Source of the DNA: Bog-159 sp035602155
GTDB lineage: Bacteria; Acidobacteriota; Terriglobia; Bryobacterales; Bryobacteraceae
Direction: 5' to 3'
Length of the DNA: 30,341 nt
Assembly (NCBI GenBank): GCA_035602155.1
Contig: DATNMW010000223.1
Coordinates: 1-30,341, forward strand
Made by a program: the position numbers and the translations under genes. The notes beneath the pieces were generated by a model that had not been told where the DNA came from, did no database searches, and saw only the letters and a list, made by a program, of their open reading frames with translations. Positions 21,050 to 30,341 of this stretch are shown here, one piece after another. The stretch's first letter is position 1. Each line of letters opens with the position of its first letter.

Positions 21050-24000
21050 GACTGGCGCTACGGCGCCCCTATACCTTTGTCGTGATGGCTCTGCTCATCG
21101 CCATCCTCGGCGGGACGGCCATCGTCACCATGCCCGTCGATATTTTCCCCTATATCGATATTCCGGTGGTCAGCATCGTGTGGTCGTACCAGGGCCTGTC
21201 GCCGGAGGAGATGGAAAAGCGCATGGTCACCATCTTCGAGCGCTCCATGACCACCACGGTCAACGATATCGAGCACATCGAATCGCAATCCTACTCCGGC
21301 GTCGCGGTGGTGCGGGTTTACTTCCAGCCGAACGTCAAGATCGACATGGCGCTGGCCCAGGTCACGGCCATTTCGCAAACGCTGCTGCGGATTTTCCCGC
21401 CGGGGACGACCCCGCCCAACATTCTCAAATACGACGCCTCCAGCGTGCCTATCCTGCAATTGGGGCTGGAAAGCAAGACGCTCAGCGAACAGGATATTTT
21501 CGATCTCGGCCTCAATTTCATCCGCACGCAGTTGGCGACGGTGCAGGGCGCCGCGGTGCCGCTGCCTTACGGCGGCAAGTTCCGCCAGATCATGGTGGAT
21601 CTGATTCCGGACCAGCTTTACGCCAAAGGCATCTCGGCCACGGATGTCTCCAATGCGGTGAGCGCGCAGAGCATCATCCTGCCCGCCGGCGACGCCAAAA
21701 TCGGGAAAATCGACTACCAGATCAAGGTCAACAGCAGCCCCAGGGCGCTCGCCGATTTGAACGACATGCCCATCCGGGTGGTCAACGGCGCCACAGTGTA
21801 CATCAAGGATGTCGCGCAGGTCCGCGACGGTTATGCCGTCCAAACCAGCATTGTACGCACCAATGGCACGCGCGGAACGCTCATGACCGTATTGCGCAAC
21901 GGCCGGGCGTCCACGCTGGCGATCGTGAACGCGGTCAAAGAGCGGCTTCCCCAGATCCTGGCCGGGCTGCCCAGGGAGTTGCAAGTCCGCCAACTTTTCG
22001 ATCAATCGTTGTTCGTGCGCGCGTCTATCAATGGCGTGGTGCGGGAGGCCGCCATCGCCGCATTTCTTACGGCCATGATGATCCTGCTGTTCCTGGGCAG
22101 TTGGCGTAGCACCATCATCGTCTGCATTTCGATTCCGCTCTCCATCCTGACTTCGCTGATGATCTTGAGCCTGCTCGGCGAGACCATCAACGTAATGACG
22201 CTGGGCGGTATGGCGCTGGCCGTCGGCATCCTGGTGGACGATGCGACCGTGGAGATCGAGAATACGCATCGCAACATGGCGATGAAGAAGCCGCTGGTGC
22301 GCGCGGTGCTGGATGGCGCGCAACAGATCGCCGCGCCGGCCTTCGTTTCCACACTCTCCATTTGCATTGTCTTCGTGCCGGTTCTGCTGCTGACCGGCGC
22401 CGCGAAGTATCTGTTTACGCCGCTGGCCCTGGCGGTGGTATTCGCCATGCTGGCTTCCTACCTGCTGTCGCGCACCCTGATTCCCAACATGGTGCATTTC
22501 ATGCTGAAGCCGGAAGTGAAACTCTACGCCCTCGGCGCACATGGGGAATCGGCCGGCGGCAAGGGCGTTATCTGGCGGGCTCATTACCTATTTAACCGGC
22601 GATTCGAGAAGCTGCGGTCGTCCTACAGCGGGCTGCTGCACTGGGCTCTCGACCGCCGCGGGCCGGTGTTGGCTGGCTTCGGCATTTTCGTAGCCGCCTC
22701 CCTTTGCCTGGTGGTCTTCACGGGGCGAGATTTCTTCCCTGACGTGGATTCCGGCCAGATGCGCCTGCATGCCATCGCGCCCACCGGCACGCGCATCGAA
22801 GAGACCGAAGTTCTTTTTTCCAAACTCGACGATGAAATCCGGCGCGTGATTCCGGCACATCAAATCGACACCATCATCGACAACATTGGGATCCCCTTTG
22901 GCGGTTTCAATTTGGCCTTCGGCGACAACACCACCATGGGCACCGCCGACGGCGAGATCCTGATCTCGCTCAAGCCGGACGACCATGGTCCCACCGCAGA
23001 GTATACCGACAAACTGCGCAAGCGGCTGCACCAGAAATTCCCGGACGTGGGAATATTCTTCGAGGCGGCCAACATTACCAACCAGATTCTGAACTTCGGC
23101 CTGCCTGCGCCCATCGATTTGCAGGTGGTCGGCCGGGATCCGCGGAATTACCAGATCGCCGAGGAACTGGCGGAGCGCATCTCACACATTCCGGGCGCGG
23201 CCGATGTACACGTCCACCAGATCGTGGATTACCCGGAACTCCGCATCAACGTGGACCGCAGCAAAGCCGGCCAACTGGGATTGCAGCAGCGCGACGTATC
23301 CAACAGCCTGCTGATCTCGCTCAGTTCCAGCGGACAGGTGACTCCCAACGAATGGCTGAACTGGAACAACGGGGTCAGCTACTTTATGGCCGTGCAGACG
23401 CCGCAATACCGCATGGATTCGGTCGACGCACTGATGCGCACACCGATTTCCGCGCCGCTGGGCGCCGTCCTTAGCACCACGCCGGGTTCGCCGGCGGGTA
23501 CGGCGGGCGCCTCGGATTCGGCGGTGGGGACCGGCCCCAACCAAAGCTCGCTGGCCTACGGCAATCCCGGCGCGGCGGTCGGCGGTCCGCAGCTTCTTTC
23601 AAATCTGGCGAGCGTCTCGCGCGGCGTGTCGCCCGAGATTATCAACCATTACAACGTGCAGCCTGTTTTCGACGTTTACGCCAACGTGGACCGGCGGGAC
23701 TTGGGCAGCGTCGGTTCCGCGGTGGAGAAAATCATGGCGGGGTATACGGGCAAGCTGCCGCGGGGTACTAGTTTCGATCTGCGCGGCCAGGTGCGCACCA
23801 TGGAGACTTCGTTCTACCGGCTGGGCATGGGCATGATCTTCGCGGTGGTCCTGGTCTACTTGCTGATGGCGGTGAATTTCCAATCGTGGCTGGACCCTTT
23901 CATCATCCTGATGGCGCTCCCCGGCGCGCTGGCCGGCATCGTTTGGATGCTGTTCATCACCCAGACCAGTTTCAGCGTGCCGTCGCTGATGGGGACCATC

Positions 24001-24378
24001 ATGTGTATCGGGGTGGCCACCGCCAACAGCATCCTGATGGTGGTTTTCGCCAATGACGAGCGCGCCGAGGGCCTGGATGCGCGCGCGGCGGCTCAATCGG
24101 CCGGCCATACTCGCATCCGCCCCGTGCTGATGACGGCCCTGGCCATGATCATCGGCATGCTGCCCATGGCCCTGGGTCTCGGCGAGGGCGGCGAACAGAA
24201 TGCGCCCCTGGGCCGCGCCGTGATAGGCGGGCTGTTGGTGGCCACTGTCACGACGTTGTTTGTGGTGCCGATTGTTTATAGCTTGTTGAGGAAGAAATCT
24301 CCGGTGGATTACGACAAGAGGATCGCCGAAGAGGAGAGTGAGAGCATTGAAGACGAACTCCGGGCCGATGCGTTGTAG
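21037..24378 (+). CDS. RND efflux pump, inner-membrane permease (HAE1/AcrB type)
   Basis: A 1113-residue proton-driven exporter subunit. TM1 is at about 10-30 (RRPYTFVVMALLIAILGG), followed by the porter domain, six TM segments from about 335, a second porter domain, and the last six TM. TM4 has the proton-relay pair in GILVDDATVEIENTHRNM. The conserved C-terminal loop GTIMCIGVATANSILMV is intact. Longer than the usual about 1040 because of a Gly/Ala/Ser/Pro-rich insert in the second periplasmic domain (about 808-855, TTPGSPAGTAGASDSAVG). Substrate, drugs or lipids, is unknown. First gene of a pump-adaptor-channel operon. Confidence 0.93.
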   Translation: MWIVRLALRRPYTFVVMALLIAILGGTAIVTMPVDIFPYIDIPVVSIVWSYQGLSPEEMEKRMVTIFERSMTTTVNDIEHIESQSYSGVAVVRVYFQPNVKIDMALAQVTAISQTLLRIFPPGTTPPNILKYDASSVPILQLGLESKTLSEQDIFDLGLNFIRTQLATVQGAAVPLPYGGKFRQIMVDLIPDQLYAKGISATDVSNAVSAQSIILPAGDAKIGKIDYQIKVNSSPRALADLNDMPIRVVNGATVYIKDVAQVRDGYAVQTSIVRTNGTRGTLMTVLRNGRASTLAIVNAVKERLPQILAGLPRELQVRQLFDQSLFVRASINGVVREAAIAAFLTAMMILLFLGSWRSTIIVCISIPLSILTSLMILSLLGETINVMTLGGMALAVGILVDDATVEIENTHRNMAMKKPLVRAVLDGAQQIAAPAFVSTLSICIVFVPVLLLTGAAKYLFTPLALAVVFAMLASYLLSRTLIPNMVHFMLKPEVKLYALGAHGESAGGKGVIWRAHYLFNRRFEKLRSSYSGLLHWALDRRGPVLAGFGIFVAASLCLVVFTGRDFFPDVDSGQMRLHAIAPTGTRIEETEVLFSKLDDEIRRVIPAHQIDTIIDNIGIPFGGFNLAFGDNTTMGTADGEILISLKPDDHGPTAEYTDKLRKRLHQKFPDVGIFFEAANITNQILNFGLPAPIDLQVVGRDPRNYQIAEELAERISHIPGAADVHVHQIVDYPELRINVDRSKAGQLGLQQRDVSNSLLISLSSSGQVTPNEWLNWNNGVSYFMAVQTPQYRMDSVDALMRTPISAPLGAVLSTTPGSPAGTAGASDSAVGTGPNQSSLAYGNPGAAVGGPQLLSNLASVSRGVSPEIINHYNVQPVFDVYANVDRRDLGSVGSAVEKIMAGYTGKLPRGTSFDLRGQVRTMETSFYRLGMGMIFAVVLVYLLMAVNFQSWLDPFIILMALPGALAGIVWMLFITQTSFSVPSLMGTIMCIGVATANSILMVVFANDERAEGLDARAAAQSAGHTRIRPVLMTALAMIIGMLPMALGLGEGGEQNAPLGRAVIGGLLVATVTTLFVVPIVYSLLRKKSPVDYDKRIAEEESESIEDELRADAL

Positions 24379-24423
24379 CGCTCATTCTCAACGTGCGCCA
24401 CGCGATTAACGGTAGCGACTAAA

Positions 24424-25761
24424 ATGGATTACAAAGTGGCCGAAGATACCGAAGCGCGCTTGCGCGCCGAAATCGAAGATTTGAAGCGGGAGCTGGCCCA
24501 GCGAGCTGCGCCTGGTTCCGGCGCCCCGGCGCCTCCCTCGCGCCGCGGGCTGTGGCTGCTGGCGCTGGTGCTGGTTGTCCTGATCGTGATCGGCTTCCTG
24601 AAGGGCTACATTCCGCATCGGCGCAACGAGGCTACTCTAGTCGCTGAGGCCGACACTGCGGCGAAGGAAGTGCCCACGGTTACCGTGGTAAGCGTGGAGC
24701 GTTCCGCCTCCAACGGCACGCTGGTGCTTCCCGGCAACATCGAAGCGGTCACCGAAGCGCCAGTCCTGGCGCGCGCCAGCGGGTATATTAAGAAGCGCTA
24801 CGTCGACATTGGCGACCGCGTGAAGTCCGGCCAATTGCTGGCGGAAATCGAAGCGCCGGAACTGGATCAGCAGGTCAACCAGGCCCGCGCCGCCGTGGAC
24901 CAGGTGCGCGCAGCGCTCGAACAAGCCAACGCCAATCTGCAGCAGGGACAGGCGCAGGAACAACTCGCCAAAGTCACGGCCGAGCGGTGGAAGAATTTGC
25001 AGTCGAAAGGGGTCGTCTCGAAACAGGAGAACGACACCTACCAATCCCAGTGGGCGGCCGCGCAGGCAAACGTGTTGGCGCTGGAAAAAGCGGTGGCATC
25101 CGCGCGCAGCAATATCACGGCGGCGCAGGCCAATCTCTCGCGGCTCACCGAACTGCAAGGTTATAAGGATGTGTACGCGCCGTTCACGGGCGTGATTACG
25201 GTGCGCAACGTGGATGTCGGCGCGCTGGTGACCGAAGGGACGACGCTGCTGTACCGGATGGCCCAAACGGACCGCCTGCGCACCTACGTGAACGTGCCGC
25301 AATCGGATGCCGGTTCGGTGCGTGTGGGACAGGTCGCGCGGCTGTCGATACTGGATCTTGCCGGCCACCAATTCGCGGGTACTGTTACGCGCACAGCCAA
25401 CGCGCTGGACCCCGCGACGCGTACCCTGCTTACCGAGGTGCAAGTCCGGAACTCCGGCGGCCTGCTGCTTCCCGGCATGTATGCGCAGGTGGATCTGACC
25501 ACCCCACGCCAGAATCCGCCGGTGCTGATACCGGGCGATACGCTGGTGGTGCGCAGCAATGGGCCGCAAGTTGGCGTAGTCGGCGCGGACCGCATCGTAC
25601 ATTTCCAAGGGCTTCAATTGGGCCGGGATTTTGGCGATAAAATCGAAGTTCTCTCCGGACTGGAACCCGGGCAACAAGTGGTGGTGAATCCCGGCGATAC
25701 CGTGCAGGAGGGAGCCAAGGTGAATCCCGTACTGCTGCGGGAGAAGAAGCGTCCCGCCTGA
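24424..25761 (+). CDS. RND periplasmic adaptor (membrane fusion protein)
   Basis: A 445-residue adaptor linking the pump to the outer channel. A cytoplasmic N-terminus with a short coiled coil (TEARLRAEIEDLKRELAQ) precedes one TM segment at about 43-60. The lipoyl-type half follows (PVLARASGYIKKRYVDIGDRV), then a long helical hairpin (about 140-235), the second lipoyl half (VYAPFTGVITVRNVDVGALV) and a beta-barrel with the family motif LLPGMYAQVDL. A membrane-anchored N-terminus instead of a lipobox is notable. 45 bp after the pump gene and 5 bp before the channel gene. Confidence 0.92.
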   Translation: MDYKVAEDTEARLRAEIEDLKRELAQRAAPGSGAPAPPSRRGLWLLALVLVVLIVIGFLKGYIPHRRNEATLVAEADTAAKEVPTVTVVSVERSASNGTLVLPGNIEAVTEAPVLARASGYIKKRYVDIGDRVKSGQLLAEIEAPELDQQVNQARAAVDQVRAALEQANANLQQGQAQEQLAKVTAERWKNLQSKGVVSKQENDTYQSQWAAAQANVLALEKAVASARSNITAAQANLSRLTELQGYKDVYAPFTGVITVRNVDVGALVTEGTTLLYRMAQTDRLRTYVNVPQSDAGSVRVGQVARLSILDLAGHQFAGTVTRTANALDPATRTLLTEVQVRNSGGLLLPGMYAQVDLTTPRQNPPVLIPGDTLVVRSNGPQVGVVGADRIVHFQGLQLGRDFGDKIEVLSGLEPGQQVVVNPGDTVQEGAKVNPVLLREKKRPA

Positions 25762-25766
25762 TACCA

Positions 25767-27623
25767 ATGCATAAGGTACATTTGATTTCGCGCCGCGCGC
25801 GGCGCACGAGTGCGTGCGCCACGGTTTTCCTCCTAAACGCGTCAGTCGCACTCTGCCAACAGGCGCCCGACTTCCAAAACTCCCAGCGTGTACACGACCT
25901 GATTCGTGCGGGCAACTTGTATCTCTCGCAAGCCGACGCATTGGCGCTGGCCATCGAAAACAATCTGGACGTGGAACTCGACCGGTTCAGTTTCCAAATC
26001 GCCGACACAGACCTGCTGCGCGCCAAAGGCGGCGGATTGTTGCGTGGCATCCCTTTCCTGATCACGGAGGCCCCTACCGGCGCGGGCGGTCCGCTCAGTC
26101 CGGTCACAACCAATCCGGCCTCGGCTACCAGCGTCACCACGGGCACCACGATCACGACCAACGCGCTGGAATTGGGCGCCCTCGGCGAGCCACAGACGAA
26201 TCTTTCGATCCAAGGCACGATCCCCCAATCCAACGGAACGCCGGTTCCGATCTTCGACCCGTCCGTCGTAGGGCAATTGAACTGGATGCACCAGTCCACG
26301 CCGCAATTGGACATTGAGTCGTACGGCGTACCCAGCCTGGTGGCCAATGGGTTCAATGCAAACGCGGGCTTGGTGGATAACTTCGTCACTGGCACGCAGG
26401 TAAGTCTGGGATTCAATAACACGCACCAGTCGCTGAACGCCCTGGACACCAACTACAATCCCTATACCGGTTCCAGTCTCGGTCTGACTGTCACGCAACC
26501 TCTGGTACGCGGCTTCGGACCCTCGCTCAACAATCGCTTCATGCGTATCGCGGCCAACGACCGCAAGATTAATACACTGTTGTTTCACCAGCAACTGATC
26601 GCCACGGTTTATGGAGTGATCCGGCTCTACACGGATTTCGTGGCGCTTTCCGAAGACGTGAAGGTAAAGCAAGAGAGCGTCGCCGCGGCCGAGAAGTTAT
26701 ACTCCGACAGCAAGGCCCAGGTGGACGAAGGCACCCTGGCGCCCGTGGAACTGACTCGCGCGAACGCCCAACTTTTCGCTACCCGTCAGGATCTGATTAA
26801 CTCGCGCGGCGTGCTGGAAGAACAACAGGCGATTCTGAAGAATCTGCTGACGCGCACCGGCAATGCGGACCCGGAAGTGCAATCCGCCACCATCATCCCC
26901 ACCGATCCGCTCAGCATTCCCGAGAAGGAAGAGATCCAACCGATACAGGATCTGTTCACCCAAGCCATCGCTAATCGCCCCGATCTGGGCCAGGCCAACC
27001 TGCAGATCGAGAATTCCCAGATCGGGTTGAAGGGAGCGCGGAACGCTACGTTGCCCGAGGTGGACCTGGTCGGTATCATGCAGGGCAACGGCCTGGCCGG
27101 TCCGTTGAACCCGCTTGCACCGGCAAGCGGCAGCACACCCTTCATTGGCGGCTATGGCACTGTGCTCGATCAGCTATTCGCGCAGAAGTATCCCACCTAC
27201 GAGATCGGTGTGCAGGTGACCATACCGATACACAACCGTATCGCGGAAGCCGACCTGGCGCGCGATGAACTGCAACTCAAGCAATCGGAAGTGCGTCTGC
27301 GCCAGTTACAGAACCAGGCGCGCCTGGAAGTCGAAGACGCGGTGATTGCCATCCGCCGCGCGCGCGCATCTTATGACGCCGCGGTGCAGGCCAGAAAGTA
27401 CCAGCAGGAATCGCTGGAGGCCGAGCAGACAAGGTACGAGGTGGGTGCTTCAACAGCTTTCTTTGTGATTCAGTACGAGAGCCTGTTGGCGCAGGCGAAA
27501 TCCACCGAAGTGGCGGCGAAAAGCGCCTATGTGAAAGCCCGCGCAGCGCTGGAACGCGCCACTGGGAGTATTTTGGAGGCGCACCGGATCTCGCTGGAGG
27601 CGGGGATCAAGGGCAAGATGTAG
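25767..27623 (+). CDS. TolC-like outer membrane efflux channel
   Basis: A 618-residue outer-membrane factor. The N-terminal signal region is MHKVHLISRRARRTSACATV, with a likely cleavage around VALCQQ; the VALC does not fit a proper lipobox. Two OEP repeats follow: LSQADALALAIENNLDVELD begins the first and IQPIQDLFTQAIANRPDLGQ the second, each with long helices (KVKQESVAAAEKLYSDSKAQ). An unusual Thr/Ser/Pro-rich stretch (about 100-175) lies between the first helix and the barrel. Third gene of the RND operon, 5 bp after the adaptor; ends convergently with the symporter gene. Confidence 0.9.
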   Translation: MHKVHLISRRARRTSACATVFLLNASVALCQQAPDFQNSQRVHDLIRAGNLYLSQADALALAIENNLDVELDRFSFQIADTDLLRAKGGGLLRGIPFLITEAPTGAGGPLSPVTTNPASATSVTTGTTITTNALELGALGEPQTNLSIQGTIPQSNGTPVPIFDPSVVGQLNWMHQSTPQLDIESYGVPSLVANGFNANAGLVDNFVTGTQVSLGFNNTHQSLNALDTNYNPYTGSSLGLTVTQPLVRGFGPSLNNRFMRIAANDRKINTLLFHQQLIATVYGVIRLYTDFVALSEDVKVKQESVAAAEKLYSDSKAQVDEGTLAPVELTRANAQLFATRQDLINSRGVLEEQQAILKNLLTRTGNADPEVQSATIIPTDPLSIPEKEEIQPIQDLFTQAIANRPDLGQANLQIENSQIGLKGARNATLPEVDLVGIMQGNGLAGPLNPLAPASGSTPFIGGYGTVLDQLFAQKYPTYEIGVQVTIPIHNRIAEADLARDELQLKQSEVRLRQLQNQARLEVEDAVIAIRRARASYDAAVQARKYQQESLEAEQTRYEVGASTAFFVIQYESLLAQAKSTEVAAKSAYVKARAALERATGSILEAHRISLEAGIKGKM

Positions 27624-27656
27624 CATTATGTAGCATCGCGGACTATGGCGGACTAG
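27618..27656. repeat. Two adjacent micro-duplications at convergent gene ends
   Basis: ATGTAGCAT occurs twice (27618-27626, 27628-27636), then GCGGACTA twice (27638-27645, 27648-27655). They span the stop codons of the TolC-like gene and the opposite symporter gene; slippage-type duplications. Confidence 0.7.
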
Positions 27657-29455
27657 TTCCAGAGCCGGTTGACGACCTTGATCAGGATAGAGCCTGTGAC
27701 AATGAATATTCCCAATAGCACGAATGCGTAATCCAGCCTGCCATAGAGAAAGTTCCCTACGGCAAACAGAGCCGACCAGATCATGGCGCATCCGGTGCTC
27801 CAGCCGAGCAACGAAAGGGGGACATTTTCGTGCTGCGCCCAAGTGGCCGCTTCCGCCGGCGAGATGCCCGCCAACTCGCGCACGCGCCGCCAGCCCGGAC
27901 CAAACGGGTGCACCTTCTTGTAGAACGAAATCAGCACCGCGGGATCGGTCCGCGGGCCCAGATAGGCGGTGGCGACCCAGCCGGCTGTCGTAAATGCGAT
28001 GGTAATCAGTAGCTGTTGGTAAGTCCCTACGGCTATGCCGTTCCTGGTCAGCGCCAGGAACGCTAATGAGATACCGAATGAAATGCACATCGCCACGATC
28101 TCACACCAGGCGGTCACACGCCACCAAAACCAGCGCATCAGATACAATAATCCCGTGCCCGCCCCGATTTGCAAGATGATATTGAAGCTTTCCTTCGCCG
28201 TAGCCAATGCGAAGACCAGGGCGGACGAACACACAAAGAGCAGGACCGTCGCCAGCCTTCCCGCAAGAACGTAGTGCTTTTCGCCCTTGCCCGGGTTGAG
28301 GAAACGGCGGTAAAAGTCATGCACCAAATAAGAAGCGCCCCAATTCAAGTGCGTCAGAATAGTGGACGAGTTAGCCGCTATCAGGCCGCCCAGCATGAGT
28401 CCCATCCAGCCCACCGGGAGGAATCGCAGCATCGCCGGGAATGCGAGATCGTGACCCATCAGGCTGGGATTGACGTTCGGAAACGACCGCTGGATGTCGG
28501 ATAGCTGCGGATAGACAATCAGAGACGCCAGCCCCACGAGAATCCATGGCCAGGGACGCAGCACATAGTGCGCGACATTGAAGAATAGGGTCGCGCCCAG
28601 GGCGTCTTTCTCGGACTTAGACGCCAACATACGCTGCGCGATGTAACTCCCTCCGCCGGGCTCCGCGCCGGGATACCAGACGGCCCACCACTGCACGGCC
28701 AGAGGCATGATGAATATGGCTACCGCGAGGTCCCAGTTGCTGGTGAAGTTCGGCAGGATGTTGATGTAGTTCAGGCCCCCGGGCCCGTGCACATGCGATA
28801 GCTTCTCCACCAGCCCATGCAGCCCGCCCACCTGCGGCAACGCCACCGCGAAGTAAGCCGCGGCAATGACCGCGGTCATCTTGATGAAGAACTGGAGCAT
28901 GTCGATGACCAGCACGCCCCAAAGGCCCGAGTGCGCGGCGAACACCACGTTCAGCAGGCCTACGGCGAGCAGCGTCTGCCAGCGGTCGAAGCCGAACAGC
29001 ACGGCGGCGATCTTGACAGCGGCCAGATCCACGGTAGCCATGATCATGCAGTTGAAGAAGAAGCCGAGATAGACGGCGCGGAAGCCGCGCACGGCGCTGG
29101 CCGCCTTGCCGGAGTAGCGTATTTCATAGAACTCCAGGTCGGTAAGGACGCCGGAGCGCCGCCAGAGCCGCGCATAGAAGAAAACCGTGAGGACGCCGGT
29201 GAGCGTGAATGCCCACCATTGCCAATTTCCGGCGACTCCCTCGGTGCGGACGAAATTGGCCACCAGGTTCGGCGTGTCGCTCGAGAACGTGGTGGCCACC
29301 ATGGAGAGGCCGGCCAGCCACCAAGGTACGGAGCGGCCGGACGCGAAGAATTCGGCGGTGCTCTTGCCGGAGCGTTTCCCGAAAAAGAGAGCGGGGACGA
29401 AACAGATCAAGATCGAGGCTGCGGCGATGATCCAATCCAGCGTGTGGAGGTGCAT
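27653..29455 (-). CDS. Sodium:solute symporter (SSS family), likely sugar
   Basis: A 600-residue membrane transporter with about 14 TM segments. Family signatures include the GKRSGKSTAEFFASGRSVPWW start region, GLSMVATTFSSDTPN in TM2 and the core helix region MLGGLIAANSSTILTHLNWG, which holds sodium-site Ser/Thr residues. The start is the ATG at 29455 because AAGGA lies 6 nt upstream; the 29476 start would overlap galK. It lies 11 nt after galK on the same strand, so galactose or a related sugar is the likely cargo, by context only. Confidence 0.9.
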   Translation of the reverse strand: MHLHTLDWIIAAASILICFVPALFFGKRSGKSTAEFFASGRSVPWWLAGLSMVATTFSSDTPNLVANFVRTEGVAGNWQWWAFTLTGVLTVFFYARLWRRSGVLTDLEFYEIRYSGKAASAVRGFRAVYLGFFFNCMIMATVDLAAVKIAAVLFGFDRWQTLLAVGLLNVVFAAHSGLWGVLVIDMLQFFIKMTAVIAAAYFAVALPQVGGLHGLVEKLSHVHGPGGLNYINILPNFTSNWDLAVAIFIMPLAVQWWAVWYPGAEPGGGSYIAQRMLASKSEKDALGATLFFNVAHYVLRPWPWILVGLASLIVYPQLSDIQRSFPNVNPSLMGHDLAFPAMLRFLPVGWMGLMLGGLIAANSSTILTHLNWGASYLVHDFYRRFLNPGKGEKHYVLAGRLATVLLFVCSSALVFALATAKESFNIILQIGAGTGLLYLMRWFWWRVTAWCEIVAMCISFGISLAFLALTRNGIAVGTYQQLLITIAFTTAGWVATAYLGPRTDPAVLISFYKKVHPFGPGWRRVRELAGISPAEAATWAQHENVPLSLLGWSTGCAMIWSALFAVGNFLYGRLDYAFVLLGIFIVTGSILIKVVNRLWN

Positions 29456-29466
29456 TTGAATCCTTA

Positions 29467-30341
29467 TTAGACGCAATCGGCTTGCAGCGCGCCGGGTCCG
29501 GGTTCGGCGTGGATCAAGTGCATACGCTCGTCGAATTCCGGCAATTCCGCATAGTAACGCCGAATCAGTCCGCTGCGCACGGCGGGCAGATCCGGCTGGC
29601 GACAGGAGACCACGGCGCAGCCGCCGAATCCGGCGCCCGTCAGGCGCGCGCCGAGAGCGCCGGAATCCATGGCCGCTTCCACCAGCCGGTCGAGCGCGGC
29701 CGAGCTGACGTGCAGGCGATCGCGCAGGCTGGCATGCGAGGCCAGCAGCAGCGATCCGAAGGTCTCTGCATCGTGCTGTTCCAGTGCGGCGACAGCGGCA
29801 CGCACGCGCATGGCTTCGCTCGTGACATGCAGGAAGCCGGCGCGCTCATCGGCGTCGTTCAGATCTTGCGCCGACAGGTCTTGCAATTGCGCTGTCGTCC
29901 GTCCCTGGATGGCAAGCCGATACGACGGAAATCCCAGCCGCGCCAAGGCCGTTGTGCCGGCTGCGCGGCAGGCGTTGTAGCGCTGCCTGACGGCGCCGGA
30001 CTTCTCCGCGACGGTGAGGCTGTGAGCTACGAGGAATGCCCAGTCCGGCGGAACCGGTACGTGCCGGACCGCCAAAGGATCGAATTCGACGAGCGAGGCG
30101 CAACCGGCGCGCGAGGCCAGCGACGCCGCGTGATCCATGCCGCCGCCGCGCGTTCCTACGAATTGCTCGCCTTCCGGAAGAACTTCCATGAGTTCCTCGA
30201 ACGTGGCGCCGATGGCGTTGGCGCGGAGCAGGCTCAGGGTAAAGGCCACGAGCAGCGCCGACGAAGAAGATAGCCCGGCGGCGGCCGGAAGATCGGAGAC
30301 GATGGCGGCGTCCACTCCCCGCCCGGCGCCCCATTTGCGGC
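29467..30341 (-). CDS. galK: Galactokinase, 5' end outside window
   Basis: GHMP-family sugar kinase, the C-terminal about 290 residues; the frame stays open to the window edge, so the start is beyond 30341. The ATP-binding motif 2 is SDLPAAAGLSSSSAL, the MDHAAS segment (GTRGGGMDHAASLASRAG) carries the galactokinase catalytic-region Asp, and motif 3 is LTGAGFGGCAVV near the end. It phosphorylates galactose at C1 in the Leloir pathway. The gene precedes the SSS symporter with an 11-nt gap, making an uptake-plus-kinase operon. Confidence 0.92.
   Translation of the reverse strand, partial: RKWGAGRGVDAAIVSDLPAAAGLSSSSALLVAFTLSLLRANAIGATFEELMEVLPEGEQFVGTRGGGMDHAASLASRAGCASLVEFDPLAVRHVPVPPDWAFLVAHSLTVAEKSGAVRQRYNACRAAGTTALARLGFPSYRLAIQGRTTAQLQDLSAQDLNDADERAGFLHVTSEAMRVRAAVAALEQHDAETFGSLLLASHASLRDRLHVSSAALDRLVEAAMDSGALGARLTGAGFGGCAVVSCRQPDLPAVRSGLIRRYYAELPEFDERMHLIHAEPGPGALQADCV

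Noticed and set aside
21058..22584. 508-residue antisense frame in the RND gene (also 24637-25941, 16109-17233)
   Set aside because: His/Arg/Asp-rich antisense composition typical of shadow frames in GC-rich genes; no domain.

Overview
The window looks like chromosome of a Solibacter-type acidobacterium. Evidence is by family content: GloVer-repeat proteins, a winged-helix/PD40 propeller fusion, a GC-rich genome, and a Tes/Mss-like radical SAM protein of the kind linked to membrane-spanning lipids in Acidobacteria. No 16S gene or species marker is present, so this is inference.

Layout. 1-2012: 3' part of an NB-ARC/TPR (NLR-like) gene with a frameshift at about 470, overlapping tail-to-tail a secreted TlpA-like thioredoxin gene. 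3233-4582: a Cdd1-VOC operon divergent from a YafY/WYL regulator, with a perfect 8+8 operator-like palindrome between them. 4605-8770: a seven-unit GloVer/IPT secreted protein divergent from a CadC-like winged-helix sensor with a PD40 propeller. 8980-11651: accessory block with a decayed antitoxin gene, an intact MntA-HepT pair, an unknown 211-aa gene and the frameshifted 3' end of a tyrosine integrase gene.

11652-13308 is the most unusual part: a packed single-strand array of 19 tRNA genes plus one internally deleted tRNA (acceptor minihelix), all on the minus strand, with gaps of 0-29 nt and mostly encoded CCA ends. Fourteen amino acids are covered; Leu, Ser, Tyr, Ala, Cys and Trp are absent. 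An intrinsic terminator sits 8 nt upstream of the first tRNA, leaving no room for a promoter between them. Beside it lie a MerR gene with a SoxR-like Cys pattern and a divergent 19-bp-spacer promoter that faces a frameshifted gene.

15242-17365 encodes the radical SAM lipid enzyme candidate. 17385-18285 is a decay zone: vapB with a nonsense-mutated vapC, a copy of the 3' end of the neighbouring methyltransferase gene, and a scrap of an FtsX-type permease. 18286-21049 holds an FkbM methyltransferase divergent (17 bp) from an SDR, which overlaps a polysaccharide deacetylase. 21037-27623 is a complete RND efflux operon (pump, adaptor, TolC-like channel). 27653-30341 is a galK-sugar symporter operon, galK running off the window.

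The core genes are ordinary acidobacterial genes. The block 8.9-15 kb, with toxin-antitoxin genes, integrase debris and a tRNA array, looks like a decaying integrated element placed between them. Several frameshifts could also be consensus errors of a draft assembly.
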